Assembly: GCA_027257055.1 (NCBI GenBank)
Contig: JAPVLO010000179.1
Span: forward strand, 1,922,001 to 1,986,000
DNA from: Cephalopachus bancanus
Lineage: Eukaryota; Chordata; Mammalia; Primates; Tarsiidae
Direction: 5' to 3'
Length of the DNA stretch: 64,000 bases
Part shown: positions 32,788 to 44,317 of the stretch, one piece after another
Position numbering within the stretch: the first letter of the stretch is position 1
Layout of the letters: the number at the start of each line of letters is the position of its first letter
The notes under the pieces: model-generated
The model's input: the letters and a program-made list of their open reading frames with translations, nothing else
Told to the model about the DNA's origin: nothing
Database searches by the model: none
Position numbers and translations under genes: made by a program

Positions 32788-33472
32788 AAAACTCCTTTGA
32801 TTATTTCTTGTAGAGTTGGTCTAGTGGTGACAAATCCCCTCAGTGTTTGCTTATCTGGGAAAGATTTCATTTATCCTTCATTTATGAAACTTACTTTTGA
32901 GGGATACAATTTCCTTCACTGATTGATATTCTGTTTGAGAATTTTGAAGATGGGGCTCCAATCCTTACTGGTTTGTAGGATTTCTTCTGAGAAATCTGCT
33001 GTTATTCTGATAGGTTTGGCTTTGTAAGTTATTTGATGCTTTTGTCTCACTGCTCTTAAAATTCTTTCCTTCACATTAACTGCATTACTGGATGATTATA
33101 TGCTTTGGGGATGACATTTTTGCAATGAATCATCTGGGAGTTCCTTGAGCGTCTTGTATTTGGATGTTTAGATCTCTGGCAAGGCCAGGTAAGTCTGCCT
33201 CCCTTATTCCCCTAAATAGGTTTTCCAAACCTATTGCTTTCTCTTCTTCCTCAGGAACTCCTATGATTCTTAGGTTTGAAAGTTTCACATAATCCCACAT
33301 TTCTTGGAGACTTTGTTCTAGTCTCTTGATTGTTTTTTCTTTATTGGGTTAATTCAAATGCATTGTCTTCAAGGTCTGCGATCCTTTCTTATGCTTGTTA
33401 TAGTCTACTGTTGAAACTTTCCACTGCATTTTGTACTTCTCTAAATTATTCTTTCCTTTCCAGAATTTCATC

Positions 33473-33757
33473 TCTTTTTTTTCTGAGTTGGAGTCTCACT
33501 CCATTGCCCAGGCTGGAGTGCAGTGGCACACTCATGGCAAACCCAGAGTCACCTGCTGGGCTCAGGCAATCCTTCCATCTCAGCCCTCCAAGTGGCTGGA
33601 ACTATAGGCATGTGCTACCACACCTGCTTTTGATTTATTCTAGAGATGAGTTCTCACCAAGTTGCCTGGGCTGGTCTCAAATCCATGGGCTCAGGCATCC
33701 ACTTGTCTCAGTCTCCCAAAGTGCTGGGATTATAGCCTGAGACACTGAGCCAGGCCT
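33473..33757 (-). mobile_element. Alu (lineage-specific, older type), antisense
   Basis: T-run, GAGTTGGAGTCTCACTCC, then the antisense long form CACCAAGTTGCC, ending near GACACTGAGCCAGGCC. It interrupts the antisense L1 (ORF1 region). Confidence 0.9.
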
Positions 33758-34098
33758 CAGCATTTTTTTTAAAGGTGTCTATCTCTTCAGATAATTTTGC
33801 ATTCATGTCCTGAATAGTTTTTTAATTTCTTTATGTTGGTTTTCAATATTCTTCTGAAATTAATTGATCAATTTTATAATCAACTTTTTGAATTCTATGT
33901 CTTAAATTTCAAAAGTTTAATTTTGGTTAGAGTTTGTTGCTGAAGATTTGGTGTGGTCTATTGGGGGTATTGGAGAATTCTGTTTTTTCTTATTGTCAGA
34001 ATTATTTTTCTGGTTCCTTCTCACTTGGGTGGATAATTTTTTTTATATGAGATTAGCAGGGGGCTGACATAGGCACTGTTGGGTTCCCTTGGGTTATA

Positions 34099-34334
34099 CA
34101 GTGGGTACCAATAAAATGTATACACATTTTAAGTATGATATTGCTCAAAAGATGTCATTAATCAAATGAATACCAGTGTCACCATGTGACAGACAGGACA
34201 GTCAAAGAAAATGGTGGAAGTACAATTGAGAAACTGTCATACAACACATTGCTGCTATAATTTAATTCAACTTCAAAAAGTAATACATAGATAACATCTC
34301 TTAAAGTGTATATACATTTTTGGCACCCTCTGTT
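34099..34334. mobile_element. Non-autonomous Tc1/mariner-like MITE
   Basis: About 236 bases bounded by inverted repeats: left CAGTGGGTACCAATAAAATG..., right (reverse complement) ACAGAGGGTGCCAAAAATGT.... Aligned with small gaps the two arms agree over about 30 bases, including ATGTATA and CAC and TTTAAG. TA lies on both sides (34097-34098 and 34335-34336), the target duplicated by Tc1/mariner transposases. No transposase is encoded. It sits between parts that both look like the antisense L1. Confidence 0.7.
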
Positions 34335-35385
34335 TATATCCTTAGTGTGGTGAATTTCTCAATTGCCTGCTATAGCAGTCCTGTGCTGCGTACCTGTACT
34401 GGCTCATGGCATCGTTAGTGGCTGGAGTGACTTGGACAGGTTTGGGATCAGATCTTCTCCAAAACTGAGATATTATATCCAATGTGGTGGATTGTACTGT
34501 TGACCTCTGACCAGGAGGTAGTGCTTGTGAGAGAAAGCCAGTTGTGATGGTGACTGTAGGGTTTCTTCTTGGCAAGTGTTGCTCTAAGGAAGTGCCCAGT
34601 CAGCTTAGACTGAGGGTGGTACTCTGTCTGTTTTGAACCTTTGAGGGGAGTGCAGGGGTAGGGGCAAAGAGCTTGAGCATACCACAAGAGTGTACCCTTG
34701 CCTACTCCAGTGGGGTTTAGGAGGGAGTTCCAGTCCACTGGAGTAATGCTGTTGTACAGGACAGCACAAAAGAGTTTACGTGGGGAGTGAGGTTGCTATG
34801 GCAATGCATCCCCTCTGGCTCCTGCCTTGGTCTCAGTCAATCTGTGATCTGAATGTCAAAGTGCAGCCAGCCTCAGGACCTCAGGTATTCTCAGGTAACC
34901 TGTCCAGTCAGGAACTGTCTGCGGTTTCAGAGTTTGCCCTTAGGGCCTATCCTCTCCCAGGCTGGCTAGAAAGCAGCTGTGTCATACACAAGGGCTAGGT
35001 TCCTGGGAAATGGTGGCTGGAGTTGCTCAAGACTTTTTGTCCTTCACCATTCCATGGCAGAGCATGGCTGTGGGTAAGGCAGTTTTCCATGAGGGGCTGG
35101 AGTCCCACAAGTCTCAGATGGCCCTGTAAGTTCATGGCAGAACCACAGAACTCCTGAATTCCCCTCACTCACCTTCCCCACTGTGTCAGGAGGCTGTGGT
35201 GGACTGTGGTGTTGCAGACAAGAGTCTGACCAGTTCCAGCCCAGGTTGATGGATTTTTTTCTTCTTCTTCTTTGCTCTAAGTGGTTACTATCACTTTTTG
35301 GAGAGTTGTGGGGCATGCTGCTGGACCCATTTCTCTCTGGGTGCTGAAGAAACTCTATCTTGGTTTACTCCATAAGGGAAACTCA

Positions 35386-35725
35386 TTCTAGCCATCTTAA
35401 TCCTACCCTCACTCTCACTGTTATTTCTTTACAAAAATTCTTAGAAGGGCAATTTATGTGTCAAAGACTATGCCCATTTTTAGACTTTTCTATATATTGC
35501 TAAATCACACTAGAAAAATGTAATCATTTCCCTCTCAATGGTAGTGCAAAAGAATTCTCCTATTCCCATATAGCAGAATATTTAGCAATAAATTAGTTAC
35601 ACAGGTCATAGCCTCACTATATATTTGAAATCAATTTTTGTATGCTGTCTATGATTTCATAATAAAAATGTGCTTTGATCATTTGTAAAATAACCAGTGT
35701 AGAACCATTCATATACTTAATGGTT
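35386..35725. other. Unclassified intergenic DNA
   Basis: AT-rich, nothing recognised. Confidence 0.5.
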
Positions 35726-35729
35726 GGAA

Positions 35730-35757
35730 ATATATATATATATATATATTTATATAT

Positions 35758-35762
<5 letters not shown>
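35730..35762. repeat. AT-rich microsatellite at the Alu insertion point
   Basis: Alternating AT with occasional TTT (ATATATATATATATTTATAT), lying between the left target-site copy TGGAAATATAT and the poly-T of the Alu. Confidence 0.9.
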
Positions 35763-35795
<33 letters not shown>

Positions 35796-36067
35796 AGTTG
35801 GAGTCTCGCTCTGTCGCCCAGACTGGAGTGCAGTGGCCGCTCCCGGCCACTGCAGCCTCGACCTGCTGGGCTCCGGTGATCCTTCCGCCTCAGCCTTCCA
35901 AGTAGCCGGAATTATAGGCATGCACTACCACGCCTGGCTGATTTTTTGATTTATTGTAGAGATGAGGTCTTGCTGCCCAGGCGGGTCTCGAACCCGCGGG
36001 CTCAGGCAATCCTCTCACCTCGGCCTCCCAAAGGCGCGGGATTGCAGGTTGAGCCACCGAGGCCTGC
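35763..36067 (-). mobile_element. Alu (youngest lineage type), antisense
   Basis: Poly-T of over 30 bases, then GAGTTGGAGTCTCGCTCTGT. On the sense strand: GCGGGTTCGAGACCCGCC, short form TGGGCAGCAAGACCTC, right monomer GAGGCTGCAGTGGCCGGGAG. TGGAAATATAT is found at 35725-35735 and 36068-36078, an 11-base target-site duplication. Confidence 0.96.
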
Positions 36068-36214
36068 TGGAAATATATTTTTTTAACAAGCTAAAAAATG
36101 AGATTATTCATGAGACGTGACTACAAGATAATTTCTTGCTATAGCTTCAACAGGTTAATGATCAGCTTTTTTTTCCTACTATTCACTGAATATGGAACTT
36201 TTTGAAAAAGGTCT

Positions 36215-36795
36215 GTAACAACAATCTGTAGTGTGCAGAATAGCTCCCAAAGAATTTCGCCCTCCGATTCCTGGATCCTGTGAGTGTGTCACAAATAAAT
36301 GGCAAAAAGAAAAAAAAAAGACTTTGCAAATATAATGAAGGCTAGGAACCTTAAGATATGGTGGACTGTATTCCAAATAATCCAGGTAACTATCCAAGTA
36401 ACAGGAGATCAGAGAGATTGCAAGAGTGAGAAGGATTAATGCTTTTTTGTTTGCTCTTCTGTGTGGTGGCCCATATGCAAAAACTGGAGAGATGGTTAGA
36501 GGCACCTAGGAGCTTGAAGTAGCCCCCATCTGGTAATCAGAAAGGAAATGAGGACTTTAGTCCTACAACCACGAGGAACTGACTTTTGCCAACAGCCTTT
36601 ACAGGTTTCCTCATAGATTCTCTCCAGAGTCTTTAGATAAGAGCCCAGTTGGTTGAATGTCAAAGTGCAGCCAGCCTCAGGGTGATGTCCAACCTGTGTT
36701 TCTGACCAAGCAGGTGTATGTGACAATACATTTGTGTTATTTTAGCTGCTAAATTTGTAGTATTGGTTACTGCTCTGGTCAGAAACTATTACACT
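36215..36795 (+). mobile_element. MLT1/MaLR-type LTR, sense
   Basis: Old LTR with the MaLR order: GTGTGCAGAATAGCTCCCAA, TTCCTGGATCCTGTGAGTG, AATGGCAAAAAG, GTGGACTGTATTCCAAATAATCC, then a 3' part GCTGCTAAATTTGTAGTATTGGTTACTG. It contains a 28-base word (36654-36681) found again at 34850-34877, which is not expected in this LTR family (see findings). Confidence 0.55.
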
Positions 36796-39700
36796 GGCTG
36801 AATAAGTAAATGAAACAGCATAAATTAAATAAATGATTTAACAAATGAATTAAAGGTGATTTGACAATGGACATTATTATATGCTTTTCCAAAAGAGCCA
36901 TGGACTCATAAGTCTAGTTTACCCAGAATCTCCCTTGAATATGTCACCTCACTTTGTTGATCTTCGTCAGTTTTGCCCCATCTAGATCTTCCAAGAAGAG
37001 ATGATTATGTAATATAGCCACCATCTTTGCCCTGTTTTAAAAATATTTATTATTGTTTTTTGTGTGCAGTAATTGTGTGCTTGATTATTGCTTGAAGAAG
37101 TGGGAATTTCCCATCCAACACACAAGCAACTACTGTTCTTTCCAATTAATTAAAAAATAAGCACCTGCACACATTCATTTTTTTCCCCAACAAATGTTTA
37201 CTAAAGTCCTGCTCTTAGTGTAGTGTTCTGCTAGGCTCTGAAGCTATTACAAAAGAAATACAGGAAGTTTCCAAATCAAAAACTGATCTATGTTCTAAAA
37301 GTTTTATTTCTAAGTTAGAGATGTATCACTCAGAACATATGTCCACATGAAAACCACACTAAAAACATTGATACTTTGCCTAAACCAGTCCACACTCAAA
37401 ATTCACTTGACCTAATCTTAAAAGAACTTAACTGTATTTAAATACTATTTATTTTTCTATGGCAAGACAGATTCAGTTTTTCCAACTTGTATTGTTAGAA
37501 GGTTAGCATCCTGCTTGGAAGAACTGGCTCCTTCAGCAGTGACATTAGCAATCAGAGACTCCATTGAAAAATGGAGTATACAGTTCTGTATTTTAAAAAA
37601 CTTTGAATATGCTTGAAACACCTTTTTGTCATATTTTGTTTTAGTTCCCTATATCAGGAATATCAGTTATTCTTATGTTGGACCATCTTGTTCTCTTTTC
37701 CATGTCTATTGCCTTCTTTCTATTGCTTTTATTGTATACTGATTCTGTTACTATCACTGTTAACTGTTGCCATCTGTACATCTGTCATCTTAGATGTTTC
37801 TTTTCCCAGAAACCCTAAATGAGAAGTAAGTGGCACTTGGCTTCACAGAGAAGTCAGTGCTCAGATCTATAACCCAAGTTTCCTTGGCTTTTCATGTATT
37901 GTTATTAATAAAGGTGGTACAACTCAATCAGAATTATGTGTAACTTTTTAAGATGTGCCACCCATATCCATGTAACATTTATCTATGTGGAGACATAAAT
38001 CATGTGCATTAACCATTTTAATAGGCCAACTGATTGATAACTTATGTAAAATGGTATATACAGAGAGATAATTTGGTATACATACAGATATTAATTACAT
38101 ACAAGAGTTAGTGGTATAGGCAATAAATATTTAGGAATTAAGAAAATGGAGCATTCAGCTTGTGCTTAATTTAATTATTCAGTAGTCCCCAAACACATGG
38201 GTAATTTCCTTACTCACAATTTTACCTCTTCCTTGTAGATTTCTTTCCCCCCACCTTTTCCATCTCTGTATATCTAAAAATCTTCCCCACCTTTATGGAT
38301 CATTACAGGCACACACTTTCCAGGAAGGCTTTCCTGGCAGCCTCATCTTTTGGTAATCTGCCCTTCCTCACATCTCCCATTGTTACTTTTCTTGTAACAT
38401 AGAAGCACAACAGTGGAGAAGTGTGTATAGAAAAGTACAAAGATGGACTTAATAAACCAATTGTTGAATAACTGAATAAGTTCAGATTTCTATAAAATAA
38501 AGAAGCAGAGATAACATTTTAAATATGGTAAAGATGATTAGAGAAGATGATGAACGAAAGTAGAGAGACTGGAAGTCAGGGGGCTGACTTTCTGGAAATA
38601 GAGGAGTCCTATTGAAAACGGCTGAAGGTAAAATGTTAAAAAGGATTGGGGAGCAGATGGTGTAGGACCTTTCACAGTGCCTCAGGAATGAAGAGTTTGG
38701 ACTTCAGCCTGAAAGCAACAGGGAGCCATCGGAATGCATTGTTAAAGTAGGCATTTAGGGAGATTAATTTGGCAGCAATATATAAGATGGATGCAGGGTG
38801 CTTATTAAAAAGATGTTTTGGTAATATGAGGGTAGCAGGTACAAATTTTAAAGGCCCTAATCAAGTGTGCAACAACAACATAAATAAAACCCCTAACTGT
38901 TCTATAAGTCATTTCAATATTTGGTACTAAGTTTCAATTTTATTTGCTGCAGAAAATTTAGTCTGGTTACTTCTAGGCAAAATGAGTCCATGAGTTCTGT
39001 GTTTTTTCAGGGTTTTGAATCTGTATCAGTTCAAAAGTGTGGAGTAGAAGTAGGAAGAGTAGAGGTAGGAAACACATTCATTTACCCTTCTCACTGTGGT
39101 GGAGCTTGTTTCCAGTGTCATGCATCTTGTTTGTCCTTTGTGTAGGCATGGGTTAGTGGTTGCTCAAATACGGGTTGGACTGTCACTGGGAACAGCAACT
39201 GTTTACACAGAATCCTCCTTAGGGGAAGCTCCTTCATGTGGACTGTGACATTCTTTGCAGGCCCCTTTCTTAGATAACACAAGTCCCCTGTTGAAAGGCC
39301 ATGGGAACTTTCACATGCTCCCCACACCACTCCAGTCCTAGGGCACTAGGCACCTTGTCTTCAATTGTCACATGAATGGGAGTCACAATACCATGTTCAC
39401 CTACAGCTTCTTCTCAGTAATGGCAGGGTGGTAGGCAAAGGTTTTCTCTTCATGATTTGCTGTTTCTAGCCTACTTCATCAGAAGAACTTTCTTTTCATG
39501 GGTTCCTAAGCTTAAATAAGGATATCTATGATATTCACTCAGGATTCATCCTGAGAAGGCAGAAGGCAGGACACAAGTTCCCCGCACTCACATTTAGCTC
39601 TATTTCTTGCTTTCTGTCAGCCTATCCCTCTCATATCCCTCTTTTTCAGCTTGGAGATCTCTCAAGACCAAAAGGCTCTGAATTTAAGAATCAGGCATTG

Positions 39701-40060
39701 GTTGCCTTTGCTGCTTTTTGTTGCTTCCTGGTACTAAAAGAGGCTACACGGGGACCATGGGTGTTTTCTGTCTTGTTGTCTAAAGGGAGGAGGGATATTA
39801 GAGAACAAATGAATGATTAAGGTGAGCACAGGAGTGAGCACGGATAATCACATCAATTATTATTTTGAAATATTTTGCCACCACATAAGTATGGTGTTCT
39901 CAGGACCTAGACCTAGGTAGAAGAAACAATAAGAATGAAAAATTCACTGGACCTGATTGGAGCATTAAGAATGAAATGTAGATAGAGAATTCAAGAAAAG
40001 TTTTTAAGATTTTGAGACCGAGTAAACGGGAAATTAATGACAGTCAGTGGATAAAACAAG

Positions 40061-40063
<3 letters not shown>
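36796..40063. other. Mostly unclassified intergenic DNA
   Basis: About 3.3 kb with no gene that I can support. 37180-37270 (CAACAAATGTTTACTAAAGTCC) may be an L2/MIR remnant and 38640-38800 (TGAAAGCAACAGGGAGCCAT) an unnamed ancient mammalian repeat. The open frames at 37613-37822 and 38921-39145 lack domains. Confidence 0.45.

Positions 40064-40103
<40 letters not shown>
40064..40103. repeat. (GA)n microsatellite
   Basis: Perfect GA dinucleotide repeat, 40 bases, followed by a short doubled word (ACTAGATGCAAACTAGATGC). Confidence 0.97.
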
Positions 40104-40105
<2 letters not shown>

Positions 40106-40392
40106 AGATGCAAACTAGATGCTTATGTTCTGTGACTTAATATGCCTAGATGACAGCAGCACATCGAGTAACACAACACTGTGTAGAATGTGTTTTATTA
40201 GCAGTTTAAAATTAGCAGAGGAACAATTCAATTGAGCCAACTCATGAAGAATGGGTTAGAAAGGAGCATATTTGTTCATTCATTTACCCTGGGGATTGTA
40301 TCTATCAGGTTGACTGTTAGTGGTCCTTTGCACATAACACGGGGCCACTCACATGGGAGTTGGTGCTTGAGCAGCAGTTAAATTAGGAGGTT

Positions 40393-40692
40393 GGCCTGGC
40401 ACAGTGGCTTGAGCCTATAATCCCAGCACTTTGGGAGGCCGAGGTGAGGGGATTGCCTGTGCCCATGGGCTCGAGAACAGCTTGGGCAACTTGGTGAGAT
40501 CTTGTCTCTACAATAAATCAAGAAATTAGCCGGGTGTGGTAGCACATGCTTGCAGTTCCGGCTACTTGGAAGACTGATGCAGAAGGATCGCCTGAGCCCA
40601 GAAGATCGATGCTGGGATGGTGGTGAATGAGCCATTGCACTCCAGCCTGGGCGACGGAATGAGACTCCAACTCAAAAAAAAAAAAAAAAAAG
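40393..40692 (+). mobile_element. Alu (lineage-specific, older type), sense
   Basis: GGCCTGGCACAGTGGCTTGA, long form AACTTGGTGAGATCTTG, CTACAATAAATCAAGAAATT, GATCGATGCTGGGATGG and a 19-base poly-A. Similar words (AGGAGGTTG before, AGGAGATTG after) suggest a diverged target-site duplication. Confidence 0.93.
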
Positions 40693-41914
40693 AGGAGATT
40701 GATCAGTTAATATAGGCTAAGAACAGATAGATTCAGCTGTAATTAGGGACTATCCAACTATAGATTAAGATGAATTGCCTTTCTTGGTCTTAGGAATATT
40801 TCTAAGGTATGTAGAAATCTTTAGAAGCAGAACTTTTCCTTCCTAAAGGCTGTGAGGACACACTGACAAATTATACTCTAGTATTCATTTTCTATATTCT
40901 TTATCTGTCATCTAAAACCTCTGTCATTTCCTTATGACAGTTTGCAATTTCTTAAATTACTGCTAATCTTCCACCAGTTACATTTTAAATTGATTACTTC
41001 CCTTTTAGGGAAGCATACTAGACCCCTTGGTGAGACTTAGAAAACACCCTCAAATTGCCAGCAATATGCTTGTGAATCATCTCTTGGGTGGCTTATTTCC
41101 GGGGATGATTTCTGCAGATGGCTAATCTCACCCATTTTATGTTGATTTCTCTTAGCTTTAACCCCTAAGCATGGCAATATCTGATTCTCCTAATTCCAGG
41201 TTAATTGTCGTTGTTATTCTTTAGCTTTTTTTTCTAAATTTTCATATTTCTGGCATTTGTTAAAATTTAGAAAGGAAGGTGATGGGGTAATGCTGACTTC
41301 ATTTTGGGATATATTGAGAATTTGATATGTATTCTTTATTGAGCTACCTAGAATAAAAATATATAAAGGCTTGAGAGAGTCAACACATAACACCTTTTTC
41401 TGTCTTTCCCCAGTATTTCTCTTCTCTGATAAAGAATTAAGATTCCCAGATCAGACAGATAGAGATGAAAAGAACAGCATTATACTCTGTCACAAGTGCT
41501 TAGAAAAGTGCCTAGAAGATGATGAAATACTTAATAAATATTTGGTGGATGAATAAAAGCTAGGTTGAAGAACATAGCTTAATATGCAATGAAATTGGCT
41601 TCCTGATACTTCATGTCAGAATTAAACTAACTCATTCCCTTCTGGGAAGACCTAGACAACCTCAAACCTCTTCTGTGGAGGTGGAAAGTTCTCCTCTATG
41701 GCAGCCTCCAGTGGCTGACTGGTGCTGAGAGCAGGTGAGAGCTTCCCTAGAAAGCAAGCTGATTTCCTCTCAAGGGAAGGAGTGAGGGAGACACTTGAGA
41801 GAAGCCAGGAATCTTATTTTGAAGCTTTTGGTTCTTCTAAGTCATCGACACTAATAAAACAGAAACTGCCCAACCTCGAGGAACATAGGTATAGGAATTA
41901 GATGGAGGAGTTAT
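40693..41914. other. Unclassified intergenic DNA with a MIR/L2-like end
   Basis: No gene recognised. 41480-41560 (GTGCTTAGAAAAGTGCCTAG, TACTTAATAAATATTTGGTGG) resembles the 3' end shared by MIR and L2. The 61-codon frame 41371-41556 overlaps this and is not called. Confidence 0.45.
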
Positions 41915-42150
41915 TTGGGGGCAAAATCTATATAACATAAAATTTACCATCTTAACCATTTTTAAGTTTACAGTTCAGTGTTGTTACATAAATTCATTTT
42001 GCTGTGTAATCATCACCAGCATCCATCTCCAGAACTCTTTTTATATTACAAACCTGAAACTCTATGTCCAGTAAATAATAACTCCCTGTTCCTCCCTTCT
42101 TCCACCCTGGGAAGCCACTATTCTAATTTCTGTCTCTGTGAATTTAACTA
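41915..42150 (-). mobile_element. L1M 3' UTR fragment, antisense
   Basis: ACATAAAATTTACCATCTTA, GTTTACAGTTCAGTGTTGTTA, CATCACCAGCATCCATCTCC, then ACCCTGGGAAGCCACTATTC is the antisense 3' UTR of old L1M elements, highly recognisable. A related segment is at 45.55-45.8 kb. Confidence 0.75.
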
Positions 42151-43666
42151 TGACAGAAGGAGATTTTTTAAAAAATCAGCATTATTACAAATAAACTCTG
42201 GCTTGAAGGACAAAGCTTAGATGTGTGGCCATGATAAGCTTCTTAACTCAAAATAACTCTTCAGAATTAAACTCACCCAAGTACTTGCCAACCACAGATT
42301 CCTTCCATCCCTTCTGCATCTCCCACCAAGGTCACCCAGCCCCAGGGAGCTTGGGTAGAGTTAGACCCCTGTTTGGGAAGGCAGACTCTGAGGAGCTGCC
42401 AGAATATTCAAGTCTGCTCAACCTTCTCTCAAACTTTCCAGGGAGATGTGACAACTCTTCCTATAAAGAGGAAATGAGACGGAGGTGGGAGAGGCCAGGA
42501 GCCTTCCTCTGATGGAGTTCTCTTCGTAGGGATATACGGTCAAAGAATATTGGAAAATGTAGAAAGATGGCCTAGAAATTTATTCTCACTCTCACACTAA
42601 TTATCGTCCAACCCCACAATAGGAAAGCCAAAGCTGTGATGAGCTGGGGGACAGTGGTAATTAACTGGAAGTTGTAGCACAGTATCAACAAGTTTTTCCA
42701 CCTAAAATTATAAGTAAAATATGCTGACTGCCTTAGAAGTTTATTACTGACAAGTTGCAAATAAATGCTTGTTTCTAAGTTGATTTGTGTGTGTGTATTA
42801 TAGAAAGAGTGGATAGAAATCCTACAATCACAAGCTAAAGAGATTACTATCCTCAAGAGATCACTTTGTCAACCCAAAGTGAATCACTGGCCTGTGTCAG
42901 CTGCTGTCTAGATAAACTATGTTGAGACATTTCCAGAAATCTGATACAGAACTGGGAGAGGGAGAGGGAATGAGCCTAGCAACTTTCTCTTTCACTATTA
43001 GAACTTGCAGGCATTTCTTTCCCAGCAAGATGGGTTCCTGTTTTGTTTCAGAGTAATGGATACCTAAAATAATTCCTAGCACCTCTTTTCTCTCAAAGAT
43101 GTTCAAAATTTTGACTGAAGCTGAAGTTAACAAAAGATGTATAGTAAAGGGTGGTTGGTAGTTCTGCTGTACGAAGCAGAAAGCATCAACCAGGCATCTT
43201 TACTGCAAGAAGCATTGTTTTTTAAATTTTATTAAAAACTGCTTCTGTTAGTAACACACTGAGAACAGCAGATAGATAACCCAGGCATTTAGGTCTTGGT
43301 TAACTTTTAACTGGCTGTGAATTTTTTTCTGAATACCTTCAGAGTCTGAAAGATGTTTCACTCTTGCATAAATTGAAATTCAGGGATAGTATCAGGTTGG
43401 AAATTTGACAGACTAGCAGTTTTAGGACTGACTTTCCTGGGAAAATGCCCAATGACCCTAAATCTCTCAGACATACTTTCATAGGTATTTCATCAGGTCT
43501 CTCCAGGTTTTATTTCCCCTTCTCAGTAGATTGCATTGCATTAGTCATTCCAAGAATCTTAAAAAGAATAGTTATGTTGCTCAGGCCATGATGTAAAAAA
43601 TATTTTTTGCATATAAGGCAAACTGTTCCCATGAAATCCACTCTTTCAGGCCACCCACTGTTTCAT
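42151..43666. other. Unclassified intergenic DNA
   Basis: No gene or clear repeat recognised; short GT-rich run near 42785. The frames 42225-42512 and 42572-42856 have no domain. Confidence 0.45.
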
Positions 43667-43702
43667 AAAAAGATTTTTATGACAGGTAGCCCTTAAATAT
43701 AG
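43667..43702 (+). repeat. Target-site duplication of the retrocopy, left copy
   Basis: 36 bases, identical to 44282-44317. It starts with AAAAAGATTTTTATGAC, the A-first pattern produced by L1 endonuclease cutting at a TT/AAAA-like site. The leading A bases are shared with the poly-A tail in the right copy, so the non-ambiguous core is 31 bases. Confidence 0.92.
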
Positions 43703-44281
43703 CTCCCCCACTCCCACCTGGAACCACCTCACTTCGTCAATGCAGCCGATGGACCGGTTTCAGAGATCTACACAGAACCCCCTTCCTAGACTGCCTCCCT
43801 CAGGGCATTGTTGATTTCTCCTGAGACTGACAGTTGGTGTTTTCAGAGGTGCCTGCTCATCACTTGAGAATCTGTTCACATGAAACTGCCTCGTGGGTCA
43901 GGGCGAAATTGTTCACATTTTTTAGGTGCATGGATGCAATTTTACATCTAAAGATCTGGGACTGTTGCTCACCTGTGCATGGACATTTATCAGTCAGGCC
44001 TGAAACTTCCTGGAGATGGATCCAGAGATAAATTCATTCGGGCATGACCATGAAATTCCAGACTGGGAAAGTTAGCTTGAAAAGCTCCATTTAAGCGATC
44101 TGGATTTTCAGGTGAGGCCAGAACTTCCTGATCTACTTATAGAAGCTCCTGTTCGCCATGGCAGTCTACCCGTTGTTAAAGTTCTTAAAGTCACTTGGGG
44201 TCACTAAATTGTCTGGATGAAATAATTAATACATGCTGGTCTTATGAATAAAATAAATCAATTTATTTAAAACACTAAAAA
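43703..44281 (+). pseudogene. 5'-truncated processed retrocopy of an mRNA 3' region
   Basis: A 579-base insertion with all hallmarks of L1-mediated retrotransposition: perfect 36-base flanking repeats, a poly-A tail at the 3' end (about 44276-44286), and two overlapping polyadenylation signals (AATAAAATAAA, about 44247-44257) some 25 bases upstream of the tail. The sequence is non-repetitive and of mixed composition, as expected of a cellular 3' UTR. It has no significant coding frame: the longest (43834-44031) has no domain. Parent gene not recognised. The identical flanks point to a young insertion. Confidence 0.85.
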
Positions 44282-44317
44282 AAAAAGATTTTTATGACAG
44301 GTAGCCCTTAAATATAG
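44282..44317 (+). repeat. Target-site duplication of the retrocopy, right copy
   Basis: Exact match to 43667-43702 (see there); diverges immediately after (TTCC versus CTCC). Confidence 0.92.

Larger units (their letters stand above)
29585..35385 (-). mobile_element. Old L1, antisense, probably near full length
   Basis: On the minus strand it reads, from high to low coordinates, a 5' UTR-like zone (about 35385 down to 34340 and to about 33950), ORF1 (32801-33470 and neighbours), ORF2 and a 3' UTR with an oligo-T/AT end near 29595. ORF2 remnants at 30560-31312 include [18 protein letters not shown] and [20 protein letters not shown]. Its 5' edge near 35385 has a CAAGATAG-type word as in L1 5' ends, though this end is less sure. 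Four Alu insertions, a retroposed fragment and a mariner-like MITE interrupt it. Length without insertions is about 4.6 kb. Confidence 0.7.

Noticed and set aside
34342..34738. Minus-strand frames of 77-96 codons
   Set aside because: Probably within the 5' UTR of the antisense L1; no protein family recognised.
41371..41556. 61-codon frame with an acidic C-terminus
   Set aside because: Its 3' half overlaps a MIR/L2-like 3' end and there is no other support for coding.
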